A DNA stretch of 8,764 nt from an uncultured Lachnospiraceae bacterium (GCA_958426095.1 CATZYB010000110.1:1-8764); one strand, 5' to 3'. Shown: positions 1-7,324, counted from the stretch's first letter. The notes: generated from the letters alone by a model not told the origin. Numbers and translations are program-made.

Positions 1-1006
1 ATGTCGTATGTAACGACTGATACATATTTGGCTTCGGCATCGCAATATAATCTTTAAAACGTCCCGGAATCGGTTTATACATCTCATGGATCAATCCCAG
101 TGCCGCATAACAGTCTTTGACCGAATCCACAATGATACGCACCGCAAACAGATCGTAAATCTGATCCAGTGTTTTATCCTGGTTTACCATCTTACGATAA
201 ATGCTGAAAAAATGCTTCACACGACCGCTGACTTCGGCCTTAATACCGCCATTTTTCATGTGCTGGCTGACTTCATCCACGATCGAACGCACAAAAGCTT
301 CCCGCTCGCTTTTCTTTGACGCGATATTTCTGGCCAGATCATAATAAACATCCGGTTCCAGATATCTGAGCGCCAGGTCATCCAGTTCGATCTTGATCTT
401 TGAAATACCAAGGCGCTGGGCAATCGGCGCATAGATATCCATGGTCTCTCTGGCTTTTTCCTTCTGCTTCTCCGGCTTCATATATTTCAATGTCCGCATA
501 TTGTGCAGACGGTCAGCCAGTTTGATAAGAATTACCCGGATATCCTTTGCCATGGCCAAAAACATCTTTCTCAGATTTTCAGCCTGAACTTCCACCTTAT
601 CCGAAGAATAGGACAACTGACCCAGCTTTGTAACACCGTCCACGATCAAAGCAACCTCCGAGCCAAACTCTGCTTCGATATCTTCCCGTGTCATTGCCGT
701 ATCCTCCACCACATCATGAAGGAGACCGCCGACGATCGTTTCTTTATCCAATTCCAGATCCGCCAGGATCATCGCCACACAGATCGGGTGAATAATATAA
801 GGTTCTCCGGATTTACGCACCTGTCCGTCATGCGCGTTAAAAGCAATCTGATACGCCTTTTTTATCTGGGTCACATCCGCTGACGGATGATATTTCTTTA
901 CTTTCTCAATAAGTTCATCATACAGAATCTCCGGGGGTATAAAATCTTTTTTCTCGGACTTATCCCGGTCATCCTCGATAATGTCCACATCAATGACTTT
1001 ATCCAT
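1..1006 (-). CDS. rel: Bifunctional (p)ppGpp synthetase/hydrolase, RelA/SpoT family (C-terminus beyond window)
   Basis: My translation from ATG at 1006 gives 335 codons open to the left window edge, so this is the N-terminal part of a protein that usually exceeds 700 residues. The HD hydrolase domain comes first: RKSGEPYIIHP (64-74), the HD pair at 97-98 followed by EDT (101-103), and LADRLHNMRTL (163-173). The synthetase domain follows from about 240: RVKHFFSIYRKM (262-273), DLFAVRIIVDS (285-295) and YQSLHTT (329-335), whose Tyr stacks on GDP/GTP in known structures. The RFKD motif at 316-319 is the form typical of bifunctional Rel rather than the EXDD of synthetase-only RelA. The enzyme should make and degrade the stringent-response alarmone. 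The expected C-terminal TGS/ACT regulatory half is not visible. The gene starts 8 bases after the apt stop, and its ribosome binding site overlaps that stop. Identity is very secure. Confidence 0.97.
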   Translation of the reverse strand, partial: MDKVIDVDIIEDDRDKSEKKDFIPPEILYDELIEKVKKYHPSADVTQIKKAYQIAFNAHDGQVRKSGEPYIIHPICVAMILADLELDKETIVGGLLHDVVEDTAMTREDIEAEFGSEVALIVDGVTKLGQLSYSSDKVEVQAENLRKMFLAMAKDIRVILIKLADRLHNMRTLKYMKPEKQKEKARETMDIYAPIAQRLGISKIKIELDDLALRYLEPDVYYDLARNIASKKSEREAFVRSIVDEVSQHMKNGGIKAEVSGRVKHFFSIYRKMVNQDKTLDQIYDLFAVRIIVDSVKDCYAALGLIHEMYKPIPGRFKDYIAMPKPNMYQSLHTT

Positions 1007-1010
1007 CAAA

Positions 1011-1016
1011 TCCCCT
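1011..1016 (-). promoter_or_regulatory. rel ribosome binding site overlapping the apt stop codon
   Basis: On the minus strand AGGGGA (1016-1011) lies 5 bases after its GGGG core from the rel ATG at 1006. Its first two bases are the last two of the apt TAG stop (1017-1015). Ribosomes terminating on apt are therefore placed at the rel start. This fits translational coupling of the two genes and supports ATG 1006 as the true rel start. Confidence 0.6.
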
Positions 1017-1539
1017 ACTTTCCTTCATATACAATAACAGAATCCACATCGTACCCTTCCAGCTTCGCCCGGCCGTTCAACCCGGCCAGCTCCATCAGGA
1101 AGAGATTCTTCACCACGATACCGCCCAGTCTCTCCACCAGCTCGATCATAGCTTTGGAAGTGCCTCCCGTCGCAATAAGATCATCAATGAGGACGACTTT
1201 CTGTCCTGGTGAAATCGCATCTTTGTGAATTTCAATTTCTGCAGTTCCATATTCCAGTTCATAAGAAGCAGACACCGTTTCCCTCGGCAGTTTTCCTTTT
1301 TTACGCACAAGTACAAACGGCTTATGAAGATTGTAAGCCAGCGGCATTCCAAAAATAAATCCTCTGGATTCGGCGCCGGCAATGACATCAAACTCAAGAC
1401 CTTCTAATTTTTCCATCAACGCATTGATCGCCAGATTTAAACCGTCGGCATCCTGCAAAACACTGGTAACGTCTCTGAAAATAATTCCCGGTTCCGGGAA
1501 ATCCGGTATACTAACGACATAATCCTCTAATTTCTTCAT
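1015..1539 (-). CDS. apt: Adenine phosphoribosyltransferase
   Basis: Purine salvage enzyme of the cytoplasm: adenine + PRPP gives AMP + pyrophosphate. From ATG at 1539 the protein has 174 residues, close to the usual 170-180. It opens with the family signature DYVVSIPDFPEPGIIFRDVT (6-25). ESRGFIFG lies at 57-64, VRKKGKLP at 78-85, and the PRPP-binding loop VVLIDDLIATGGTS at 115-128 with the two acidic residues D119-D120. The open frame extends upstream to a GTG at 1587, but the extra 16 residues are not family-like. ATG 1539 has an AGGGAG ribosome binding site (1551-1546) at 6 bases. The gene sits between recJ and rel, an order common in Firmicutes. It may have its own promoter in the 71-base gap after recJ. 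Confidence 0.97.
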   Translation of the reverse strand: MKKLEDYVVSIPDFPEPGIIFRDVTSVLQDADGLNLAINALMEKLEGLEFDVIAGAESRGFIFGMPLAYNLHKPFVLVRKKGKLPRETVSASYELEYGTAEIEIHKDAISPGQKVVLIDDLIATGGTSKAMIELVERLGGIVVKNLFLMELAGLNGRAKLEGYDVDSVIVYEGK

Positions 1540-1577
1540 ACTTTTCTCCCTCTCTTCTGGAATAATCGATACCACCC

Positions 1578-1607
1578 ATTTTAACACAGGTTACTCTAAA
1601 AAAACAA
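1578..1607 (-). promoter_or_regulatory. Candidate internal promoter for apt-rel
   Basis: Read on the minus strand: TTGTTT (1607-1602), an 18-base spacer, then TAAAAT (1583-1578) preceded by TG one base upstream (extended -10, TGTTAAAAT). The -35 matches only TTG of TTGACA. A start near 1571 would give a leader of about 30 bases before apt. It lies just after the recJ stop (1613-1611), so apt and rel could be transcribed apart from the long upstream operon. Judged by eye only; the AT-rich gap makes chance matches likely. Confidence 0.4.
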
Positions 1608-1610
1608 CAT

Positions 1611-3398
1611 TTAACGGGGAATTCTCTGGAAATTATGTATAATTATCTGTAAAGTCCTCCGTCCGCCGTACTCATTCAGGGATGGATAGTAGGTAAAGGC
1701 AAGATCTACCGGGTTTGAAAGACCTGCATACATACGGTTTTTCCCGTCCGCTCCATACATTTTTTCCACATAATCATCAAACGCCTGAATATCTCCAAAA
1801 TACAAGGCATCCATACGGACGCCGCTGTCATTGCATACCTGCATTTTCAAAACATTCCGGTTCTTTCCGATCACAGAAGCCCGAAGGATCTTAAAATGCC
1901 GTTCTGCAAATACGGGCTTTGGATTTCCCTTTCCAAAAGGCTCCAGCAAATCCAGCTCCTGAATAAAACTTTCGCTGATATAATCCAACGGCATAGGAAC
2001 ATCGATATGTATAACGGGCATTAAATCTTCCTCCGACAGACCACAGTTCTGATTCAGCCGTTCTCTCAGCGGCTGAAAATTTTCTTTTTTTAAACTCATT
2101 CCAGCCGCCATGGCATGACCGCCGAATCGTTCAAATAAATCCCTGCAGGCGCTTAAAGATTCATACATATTATAAGCTTCGATCGAACGGCCGGACGCCT
2201 TGATCATCCCATTATTTTCTGTCCCGACAATGACGGGCCGATGATATTTTTCTTTTAATCTCCCCGCAATAATTCCAGCCAGACTTTCATGACAATTCTC
2301 AAGGCAGAGCAGAATGATCTTATCGCGATATATGCCCTCTTTTTCTATTTTTTCAACAGCCCGCTCATAGCCCAGACTCGTCATTTCTTTCCGGCTCTGA
2401 TTCAGGGCTACCAGATCGGCCGCCAACCGCTCTGCTTCCTCCCGATCCTCCGTCTGTAAAAGACGAATGGCCATATCGGCCGTATCCAGCCGTCCCGCCG
2501 CATTAAAACAGGGACCAATGACAAAACCGACATGATATGCCGATATATAACTTTTACTCAATCCACTGTGACGGATCAATGCCTGTATTCCCGGATGCTC
2601 TGTCTTTTCCAGCGCATGAAGTCCGTACTTGACGATGATCCGGTTCTCATCTGCCAAATCCATCACATCGGCTACCGTTGCTACGGCGGCAAAAGGAAGT
2701 AATTCATAAAATTCTGATTTTGGCACGCCATAAATTTCATAAAGCAGTTCTATAAATTTCCAGGCCACGCCTGCCCCGCAGAGTCCCTTAAACGGATAAG
2801 GGCAGTCCTCCCGTTTGGGATCAATGACCGCATCCGCCGGCGGCAGCCGATATATCCGCTTTTCTCCGCCATCTTCAGCCGCTTCCGTTTCATAAACTAC
2901 CTCATGATGATCTGTAATAATGACATCCATCCCAAGACTCTTTGCCATAGCTGCCGCATCCATAGCTGCAATACCATTATCACAGGTCAGAATACACCCG
3001 GCGCCTTTTCCATAAGCTTCCCGGACGATCCGTTCATTTAATCCATAGCCTTCCTGTATCCGGTCCGGCGCTACCACATAAGCCCGTCCTCCGGCCCGCC
3101 GGATACCCCGCCATAGAATATAACCCGAAAAAACGCCATCCACATCAAAATCACTGGCAATACAAATGAGCTGCCCGCCGTCAATGGCCCGCCGGATACA
3201 CTCAAGACCTTTATCCATATCCTTCATATTTTCCGGGTGATGAAGGCTGCTCAAATCTCCATATAAAAATTCCTGAAATTCTTCGTCCGTCTTTATCCCC
3301 CGGTTGACCATGATTCGAGCCAACACCGGACTGATCGAAAAGGTTTTGGCCAACCGGTTAAAATCTGCTTTCTTGGCAGCAACCATCCACTTTTCCAT
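1611..3398 (-). CDS. recJ: Single-stranded-DNA-specific exonuclease RecJ
   Basis: 595 residues counted from ATG 3398. RecJ is a Mg/Mn-dependent 5'-3' single-strand DNA exonuclease for recombinational and mismatch repair. DHH-domain motifs are present in order: SDFDVDG (82-88), TCDNGIAA (138-145), TDHH (162-165) and VATVADVMDL (239-248) with its metal-ligand Asp. NAAGRLDTA follows near 299. The DHHA1 domain carries GRSIEAYNMY (403-412) and GGHAMAAG (426-433). The C-terminal OB-like region has LEPFGKGNPKP (485-495). Motif I reads SDF instead of the more usual GDY, but the acidic ligands are kept, so the enzyme should be active. An ATG five codons upstream (3413) is possible but has no good ribosome binding site. 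ATG 3398 has GGAG 5 bases ahead, counting from the end of GGAG. A 92-base gap with a stem-loop separates it from secDF. Confidence 0.95.
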   Translation of the reverse strand: MEKWMVAAKKADFNRLAKTFSISPVLARIMVNRGIKTDEEFQEFLYGDLSSLHHPENMKDMDKGLECIRRAIDGGQLICIASDFDVDGVFSGYILWRGIRRAGGRAYVVAPDRIQEGYGLNERIVREAYGKGAGCILTCDNGIAAMDAAAMAKSLGMDVIITDHHEVVYETEAAEDGGEKRIYRLPPADAVIDPKREDCPYPFKGLCGAGVAWKFIELLYEIYGVPKSEFYELLPFAAVATVADVMDLADENRIIVKYGLHALEKTEHPGIQALIRHSGLSKSYISAYHVGFVIGPCFNAAGRLDTADMAIRLLQTEDREEAERLAADLVALNQSRKEMTSLGYERAVEKIEKEGIYRDKIILLCLENCHESLAGIIAGRLKEKYHRPVIVGTENNGMIKASGRSIEAYNMYESLSACRDLFERFGGHAMAAGMSLKKENFQPLRERLNQNCGLSEEDLMPVIHIDVPMPLDYISESFIQELDLLEPFGKGNPKPVFAERHFKILRASVIGKNRNVLKMQVCNDSGVRMDALYFGDIQAFDDYVEKMYGADGKNRMYAGLSNPVDLAFTYYPSLNEYGGRRTLQIIIHNFQRIPR

Positions 3399-3436
3399 AG
3401 CTTCTCCATCCATTTCTGTACAGTTTCTTCAAAATG

Positions 3437-3479
3437 CAGAAAACTCCACAGGAAAATTTCTTCTCCGGCAGAGTTTCTG
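3437..3479 (-). other. 43-nt RNA stem-loop with GAAA tetraloop between secDF and recJ
   Basis: In the minus-strand transcript CAGAAACUC (3479-3471) pairs with GAGUUUUCUG (3446-3437) with one bulged U. UGC pairs with GUG, one C/U mismatch follows, and GGAGAA pairs with UUUUCC using one G-U pair, closing a GAAA loop. That gives 18 pairs. The hairpin begins 11 bases after the secDF stop and is followed by CAUUUUG, too weak a U-run for a strong terminator. It could be a partial terminator, a processing site or a 3' stabiliser. Folding was done by hand. Confidence 0.55.
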
Positions 3480-3490
3480 TCATTTATACT

Positions 3491-5722
3491 TTAATTCTTC
3501 TTCCCAGTCTTTTTCATTAAATACCAGAGAGTACCTGTAATAAAGATGGATGACCATGCTCCGGCGATAATACCCGCCATCAACGGCAGAGCAAATTCAC
3601 GGATCGAAGCCACACCCATGATATACAGTACAAACACGCTGATAAAGGTTGTCAAAGACGTATTGATACTTCTTGACAAAGTCTGAGTAATACTGGAATT
3701 GACAACATCCTCCAGCGATGCCCTGTACATAACCTGACGATTCTCACGGATACGGTCGAAAATAACGATCGTAGCATTGATAGAATAACCGACGATCGTC
3801 AGCATACATGCGATAAAGGTATTTCCGACAGGAATGCGGACCAGCGTATAAACAGTCAGCACGCAAAGCACGTCGTGAAGCAGAGCAAACACTGCACTGG
3901 CTCCGAACTTGATATCCTTAAACCGGAACCAGATATAGATCAGCATACAGATACCGGCGATAACTACCGCAAGAATAGCATCCTTCTGCATCTCATCACT
4001 GACAACACCGCTGATACTCTGTTCTTCAATGGATTTTTCATCCACGCCATATTTTTCAACGAGGACATCTTTTAAATCTCCTCGCGTTTCTTTATCAAGT
4101 ATCTGAGTCTTGATGACAATGTCATTGGAGCCCTGAACATTTTGAAGCTGTACATCCCCTGTACCGATCGTATCGGTGATCGTATTCAGCAATTCGGCGC
4201 CCTCGTCCCCGGTGACATCGATATTTTCATTAAACGGTACGGTCATGGAAGTACCGCCGGTAAAGTCCAGACTGTAATTCATGGCGCCTTTACCATTGGA
4301 ATGGTTCAGTCCCATGCCGACGAATCCTGCAATAATAACTACTGCCGACACAATATAGAAAAGCTTTGCCTTCTGTACAAAAGGAAATACCTTTCTCTCT
4401 TTTTGTTTTCCATAATATTTCTCACTGGTAAAGCCCAGTCCATAAAGTGCGTTGACAATAAAATGGGTCACAACAAGGGCTGTAAACATGGACAATACAA
4501 TACCTAAAGCCAGTGTGACAGAGAAGCCCTTGATCGTTCCGGAACCCTTGATATAAAGAACTGCCGCAGCGATCAAAGTCGTAATATTTCCATCCAGGAT
4601 CGCAGAGCGGGCCTTTTTAAATCCAATCCGGATCGCATTCCGCACGCTCTGACCCTCTGCGATTTCCTCACGGATACGGGTAAAGATAATGACGTTGGCA
4701 TCCACCGCCATACCGATGGACAAAATAATACCCGCAATACCCGGCAAAGTCAAAGTTACATCCAGACCATTTAACAGACAGAGCATAGCCGCAACGTAAA
4801 GAAGCAGTGCGAGGCCTGCCGCAATACCTGGTACCAGATACACAATGATCATAAAGACAATAATAATGGCCAAACCTACAGCGCCGGCTTTTAAGCTGGT
4901 GGCTAAAGCTGTTTCACCGAGCTTTGCCCCGACCACATTGGACCGGATCTCATTCAAATTCAGCTTTAAGGCTCCCAGACGAATATAGGTTGCCAGAGAG
5001 CTGGCAGATTCATAGGTAAAGTTTCCTTCGATAATGGCCTGTCCGTTTTCAATCGTCGTATTTACCTTCGGATAGCTGATCACCTGATCATCATAAATAA
5101 TGTAAATCGGCTTGCCGATATTTCTCGCTGTGGCTTCCTTAAACTTTTCTGTTCCATCCGCATTCATGGTCAATTCGACCACATACTGCGGATTGCCATA
5201 GCTGTCATTCTGGGTCATAACCTGGGCGTCAACGATATCATTGCCGTCCATGACCAGATTAAATGTGGAACTGTCGGATAAGCCGGCGGCCTCTGCCGCC
5301 TTCTTTGCCTCGGCCTTCTCCGGATCCGATATATCGTCGGCTGACGCGTCCGTCACCTCATAAAACTGTACGGTTCCCGGATTGCCCAGCTCATTGAGAA
5401 TTCTTTCCGCATCGTAAACACCCGGAATCTCCACATTGATCCGGTTGGCGCCTTCCTGATAAACTTCAGCTTCCGTACTGTAACTTTCCACACGTTTCTG
5501 AAGCTTATAGACTGTATCATTCATATCTTCAGCCGATGGATTTTCTTCATCAGCTTCATAAGTAATACTGACGCCTCCGGCCAAATCCAAACCGAGTTTT
5601 ATGTTCCTGGCGCTTCCCTGTCCACTCTCATCGACGCCTTTCCAGGATACGAACCCGCAGGCGGCGATGATGATCAGCACGAGTAAAAGTCCGATCAGAC
5701 TCTTTCCTTTGTTATTCTTCAT
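3491..5722 (-). CDS. secDF: Protein translocase subunit SecDF (fused SecD-SecF)
   Basis: 743 residues. This is the RND-type membrane partner of SecYEG, which uses the proton gradient to drive late export steps. The N-terminal membrane segment is at 9-27. The SecD signature GLDLAGG (44-50) opens the large outer P1 domain (about 55-265). Five more membrane segments span about 278-425, with the proton-path motif GMAVDANVIIFTRIREE (337-353). A charged linker (about 432-453) leads to the SecF half: membrane segment 455-471, DFTGG (486-490), outer domain to about 578, then five segments with VGYSINATIVIFDRIREN (644-661). That makes twelve segments in all, as in B. subtilis SecDF; many bacteria have two separate genes. 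The start ATG 5722 lies one base past the scfB stop, with AAGGAG (5737-5732) inside scfB, so translation is likely coupled. No yajC is seen here. Confidence 0.97.
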   Translation of the reverse strand: MKNNKGKSLIGLLLVLIIIAACGFVSWKGVDESGQGSARNIKLGLDLAGGVSITYEADEENPSAEDMNDTVYKLQKRVESYSTEAEVYQEGANRINVEIPGVYDAERILNELGNPGTVQFYEVTDASADDISDPEKAEAKKAAEAAGLSDSSTFNLVMDGNDIVDAQVMTQNDSYGNPQYVVELTMNADGTEKFKEATARNIGKPIYIIYDDQVISYPKVNTTIENGQAIIEGNFTYESASSLATYIRLGALKLNLNEIRSNVVGAKLGETALATSLKAGAVGLAIIIVFMIIVYLVPGIAAGLALLLYVAAMLCLLNGLDVTLTLPGIAGIILSIGMAVDANVIIFTRIREEIAEGQSVRNAIRIGFKKARSAILDGNITTLIAAAVLYIKGSGTIKGFSVTLALGIVLSMFTALVVTHFIVNALYGLGFTSEKYYGKQKERKVFPFVQKAKLFYIVSAVVIIAGFVGMGLNHSNGKGAMNYSLDFTGGTSMTVPFNENIDVTGDEGAELLNTITDTIGTGDVQLQNVQGSNDIVIKTQILDKETRGDLKDVLVEKYGVDEKSIEEQSISGVVSDEMQKDAILAVVIAGICMLIYIWFRFKDIKFGASAVFALLHDVLCVLTVYTLVRIPVGNTFIACMLTIVGYSINATIVIFDRIRENRQVMYRASLEDVVNSSITQTLSRSINTSLTTFISVFVLYIMGVASIREFALPLMAGIIAGAWSSIFITGTLWYLMKKTGKKN

Positions 5723-5723
5723 T

Positions 5724-7082
5724 TTACAACTCTCCTTCTCTGGCCGCTTTTAACATGATCGCGCATTCAACACGTTTACGCATCATTTCGCAGCCGATGT
5801 CATATGTATCTGTTATTCTGCCTGTAAAATTGTAAGAATTTGCAGCACAGCCGCCGCTGCAATAAAATTTTGCAAAACAGTCCTGACATTTCTCACGGGC
5901 ATACACATTGCAGCATTTAAATTCTTCCTGCAGATCTGTCCGCACAATGCCGTCCTCCACGTTTCCCATAAGGAATTCTTCCTGACCGACAAACTGGTGG
6001 CATGGATAAAAATCACCCCATGGAGTCACCGCCAGATATTCAGTCCCTGAACCACAGCCGGAAAGCCGCTTGGCAACACATGGACCGCCGGAAAGATCGA
6101 TCATAAAATGGAAGAAATTAAAGCCTTTTCCCTCTTTTTCCCGTTTCAGCATTTCCTTTGCCAGCCGGTCATATTCCTCCATGATCTTCGGCAGATCAGA
6201 TTCCTTGATCGCATAATCTTCGCTATCCGGAGCCACGACCGGTTCCACAGAAATCTGCTTGAAGCCTTCATCGGCCAGATTCAGTACATCGGAAGCAAAA
6301 TCCGTATTATAATGGGTAAATGTGCCGCGGACATAATAATTCGTCTGATTCCGGCTTTCAGCCATCTCCTTGAATTTAGGGATAATATAATCATAGCTTC
6401 CCTGTCCGCCGCGGAACGGACGCATAAAATCGTGAACTTCCTTTCGTCCGTCCACACTTAATACCACATTGGCCATTTCTTTGTTGGCAAATTCCTGAAC
6501 ATCTTTATTTAAAAGCACGCCATTGGTCGTCAATGTGAAGCGGAATTTCTTATCATGGAGCTTTTCCTGCTCTCTTCCATAGGCTACCAACTGTTTAACC
6601 ACATCAAAATTCATCAAAGGCTCCCCGCCAAAGAAATCCACTTCCAGATTCCTCCGGGACCCGGAATTTGCAATAAGAAAATCCAGCGCTTTTTTTCCGA
6701 CTTCAAAACTCATTAAAGCCCGGCGTCCATGATACTCTCCCTCTTCGGCAAAACAATATTTGCAGGCAAGATTGCAGTCATGGGCAATATGCAGACACAA
6801 AGCCTTGACCACCGTCGGACGCTTTTTAAAATCAAATATATAATCTTTATAAATATCCTCGGTAAAAAGACATTCTGCTTTGACCAGCTCTTCAATCTCT
6901 GCGTAAGCTTCCAGAATATCTTCGGCCGGATAATCCTTTGAAAGTTTCTCTACGATTTCATCTTTCGATGCAGTCTCGTACAAAGCGATAATGTCATATA
7001 CCAGATCGTCCACAACATGAACAGACCCGCTGTTGACATCAAGGACAATATTGTAACCATTATTTTTATACTGATGAACCAC
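5724..7082 (-). CDS. scfB: SCIFF peptide maturase, radical SAM/SPASM thioether-forming enzyme
   Basis: 452 residues. It starts at GTG 7082 with AAGGAG (7096-7091) at 8 bases, and the N-terminus VHQYKNNGYNIVLDVNSGS is typical of this family (TIGR03974, 'six-Cys-in-45 modification radical SAM'). Residues 1 to about 85 fit a RiPP recognition element that would bind the ScfA leader. The radical SAM core has CNLACKYC (103-110; C103, C107, C110 for the SAM-binding 4Fe-4S cluster) and GGEP (152-155). The C-terminus shows the whole SPASM pattern: C343-x12-G356-x4-C361, then C399-x2-C402-x5-C408-x3-C412 and C431, enough for two auxiliary clusters. Characterised homologues form thioether links from Cys to non-alpha carbons of nearby residues (ranthipeptides). 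It follows scfA after a stem-loop and runs into secDF one base later. The biological role of the product remains poorly known. Confidence 0.96.
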   Translation of the reverse strand: MVHQYKNNGYNIVLDVNSGSVHVVDDLVYDIIALYETASKDEIVEKLSKDYPAEDILEAYAEIEELVKAECLFTEDIYKDYIFDFKKRPTVVKALCLHIAHDCNLACKYCFAEEGEYHGRRALMSFEVGKKALDFLIANSGSRRNLEVDFFGGEPLMNFDVVKQLVAYGREQEKLHDKKFRFTLTTNGVLLNKDVQEFANKEMANVVLSVDGRKEVHDFMRPFRGGQGSYDYIIPKFKEMAESRNQTNYYVRGTFTHYNTDFASDVLNLADEGFKQISVEPVVAPDSEDYAIKESDLPKIMEEYDRLAKEMLKREKEGKGFNFFHFMIDLSGGPCVAKRLSGCGSGTEYLAVTPWGDFYPCHQFVGQEEFLMGNVEDGIVRTDLQEEFKCCNVYAREKCQDCFAKFYCSGGCAANSYNFTGRITDTYDIGCEMMRKRVECAIMLKAAREGEL

Positions 7083-7103
7083 GTTTAATACTCCTTACAT
7101 TTA

Positions 7104-7139
7104 ATAAGCAGCGGCTCAGGTGACTAAGCCGCTGCTTAT
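7104..7139 (-). terminator. Strong stem-loop between scfA and scfB, likely partial terminator or attenuator
   Basis: The arms AUAAGCAGCGGCU and AGCCGCUGCUUAU (7139-7127 and 7116-7104 on the minus strand) are perfect 13-base complements. UAG/CUG extends them inward by three pairs, giving 16 pairs closed by a UCAC loop. The hairpin begins 3 bases after the scfA stop (TAA, 7145-7143) and ends 7 bases before the scfB ribosome binding site. It is followed by UAAAUG, not a U-run, so full termination is unlikely. The likely effect is a high ScfA to ScfB ratio, by premature termination or by protecting the scfA 3' end. Confidence 0.6.
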
Positions 7140-7142
7140 GTA

Positions 7143-7286
7143 TTATTTGTTATTTTCACAGCTCTGATTTCCTACTGTACAGGAAGTTTTGCAGGCTGAC
7201 TGGCAGGATGTCTGACATTCACCGCATCCGCCCTTAACCATCGAATTCTTTAAAGAACGTGTGTTTAAAGATTTAATATGTTTCAT
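7143..7286 (-). CDS. scfA: SCIFF ranthipeptide precursor (six cysteines in about 45 residues)
   Basis: A 47-codon gene from ATG 7286 to TAA 7145-7143, with a very strong ribosome binding site (AGGAGG, 7299-7294) at 7 bases. The leader (1-20) begins MKHIKSLNTRSLKN and ends VKGG. The core holds six cysteines at 21, 24, 28, 32, 36 and 43, in the order GGCGECQTSC, QSAC, KTSC, TVGNQSC. Length, Cys count and the CGEC/SCQSACKTSC string match the SCIFF family closely. Four core cysteines (24, 28, 32, 36) recur every four residues with Ser/Thr/Ala between them, which supplies acceptor residues for thioether links. From memory, the C. thermocellum homologue CteA is linked Cys32 to Thr37; the same residue types occupy 32 and 37 here. 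scfB directly downstream is the matching enzyme. The mature size, cleavage site and function cannot be read from sequence. Confidence 0.95.
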   Translation of the reverse strand: MKHIKSLNTRSLKNSMVKGGCGECQTSCQSACKTSCTVGNQSCENNK

Positions 7287-7312
7287 TGGAAAGCCTCCTT
7301 TTTCTTTTATTC

Positions 7313-7324
7313 GCAATACATTGC
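7313..7324. repeat. Short dyad in the scfA leader near the predicted transcription start
   Basis: GCAAT-AC-ATTGC is a 12-base inverted repeat with perfect 5-base arms. It lies 10 bases downstream of the scfA -10 element, around +4 to +16 of the predicted transcript. Its place fits an operator, but the loop of two is too short for an RNA hairpin and the arms are short enough to occur by chance. Confidence 0.25.

Noticed and set aside
86..1407. Plus-strand open frames of 60-126 codons opposite rel and apt
   Set aside because: They lie antisense to strongly recognisable coding sequence, have His/Cys/Phe-rich translations and no ribosome binding sites.
1540..1587. GTG start 16 codons upstream of apt
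   Set aside because: The added residues are not apt-like, the resulting 190-residue length exceeds the family norm, and ATG 1539 has a well-placed AGGGAG.
3399..3413. ATG 3413 as the recJ start
   Set aside because: No convincing ribosome binding site lies ahead of it. The five codons themselves contain the GGAG that serves ATG 3398. The difference is small and not excluded.
3304..4507. Plus-strand open frames opposite recJ and secDF
   Set aside because: Antisense shadows of conserved genes with no motifs or start signals.
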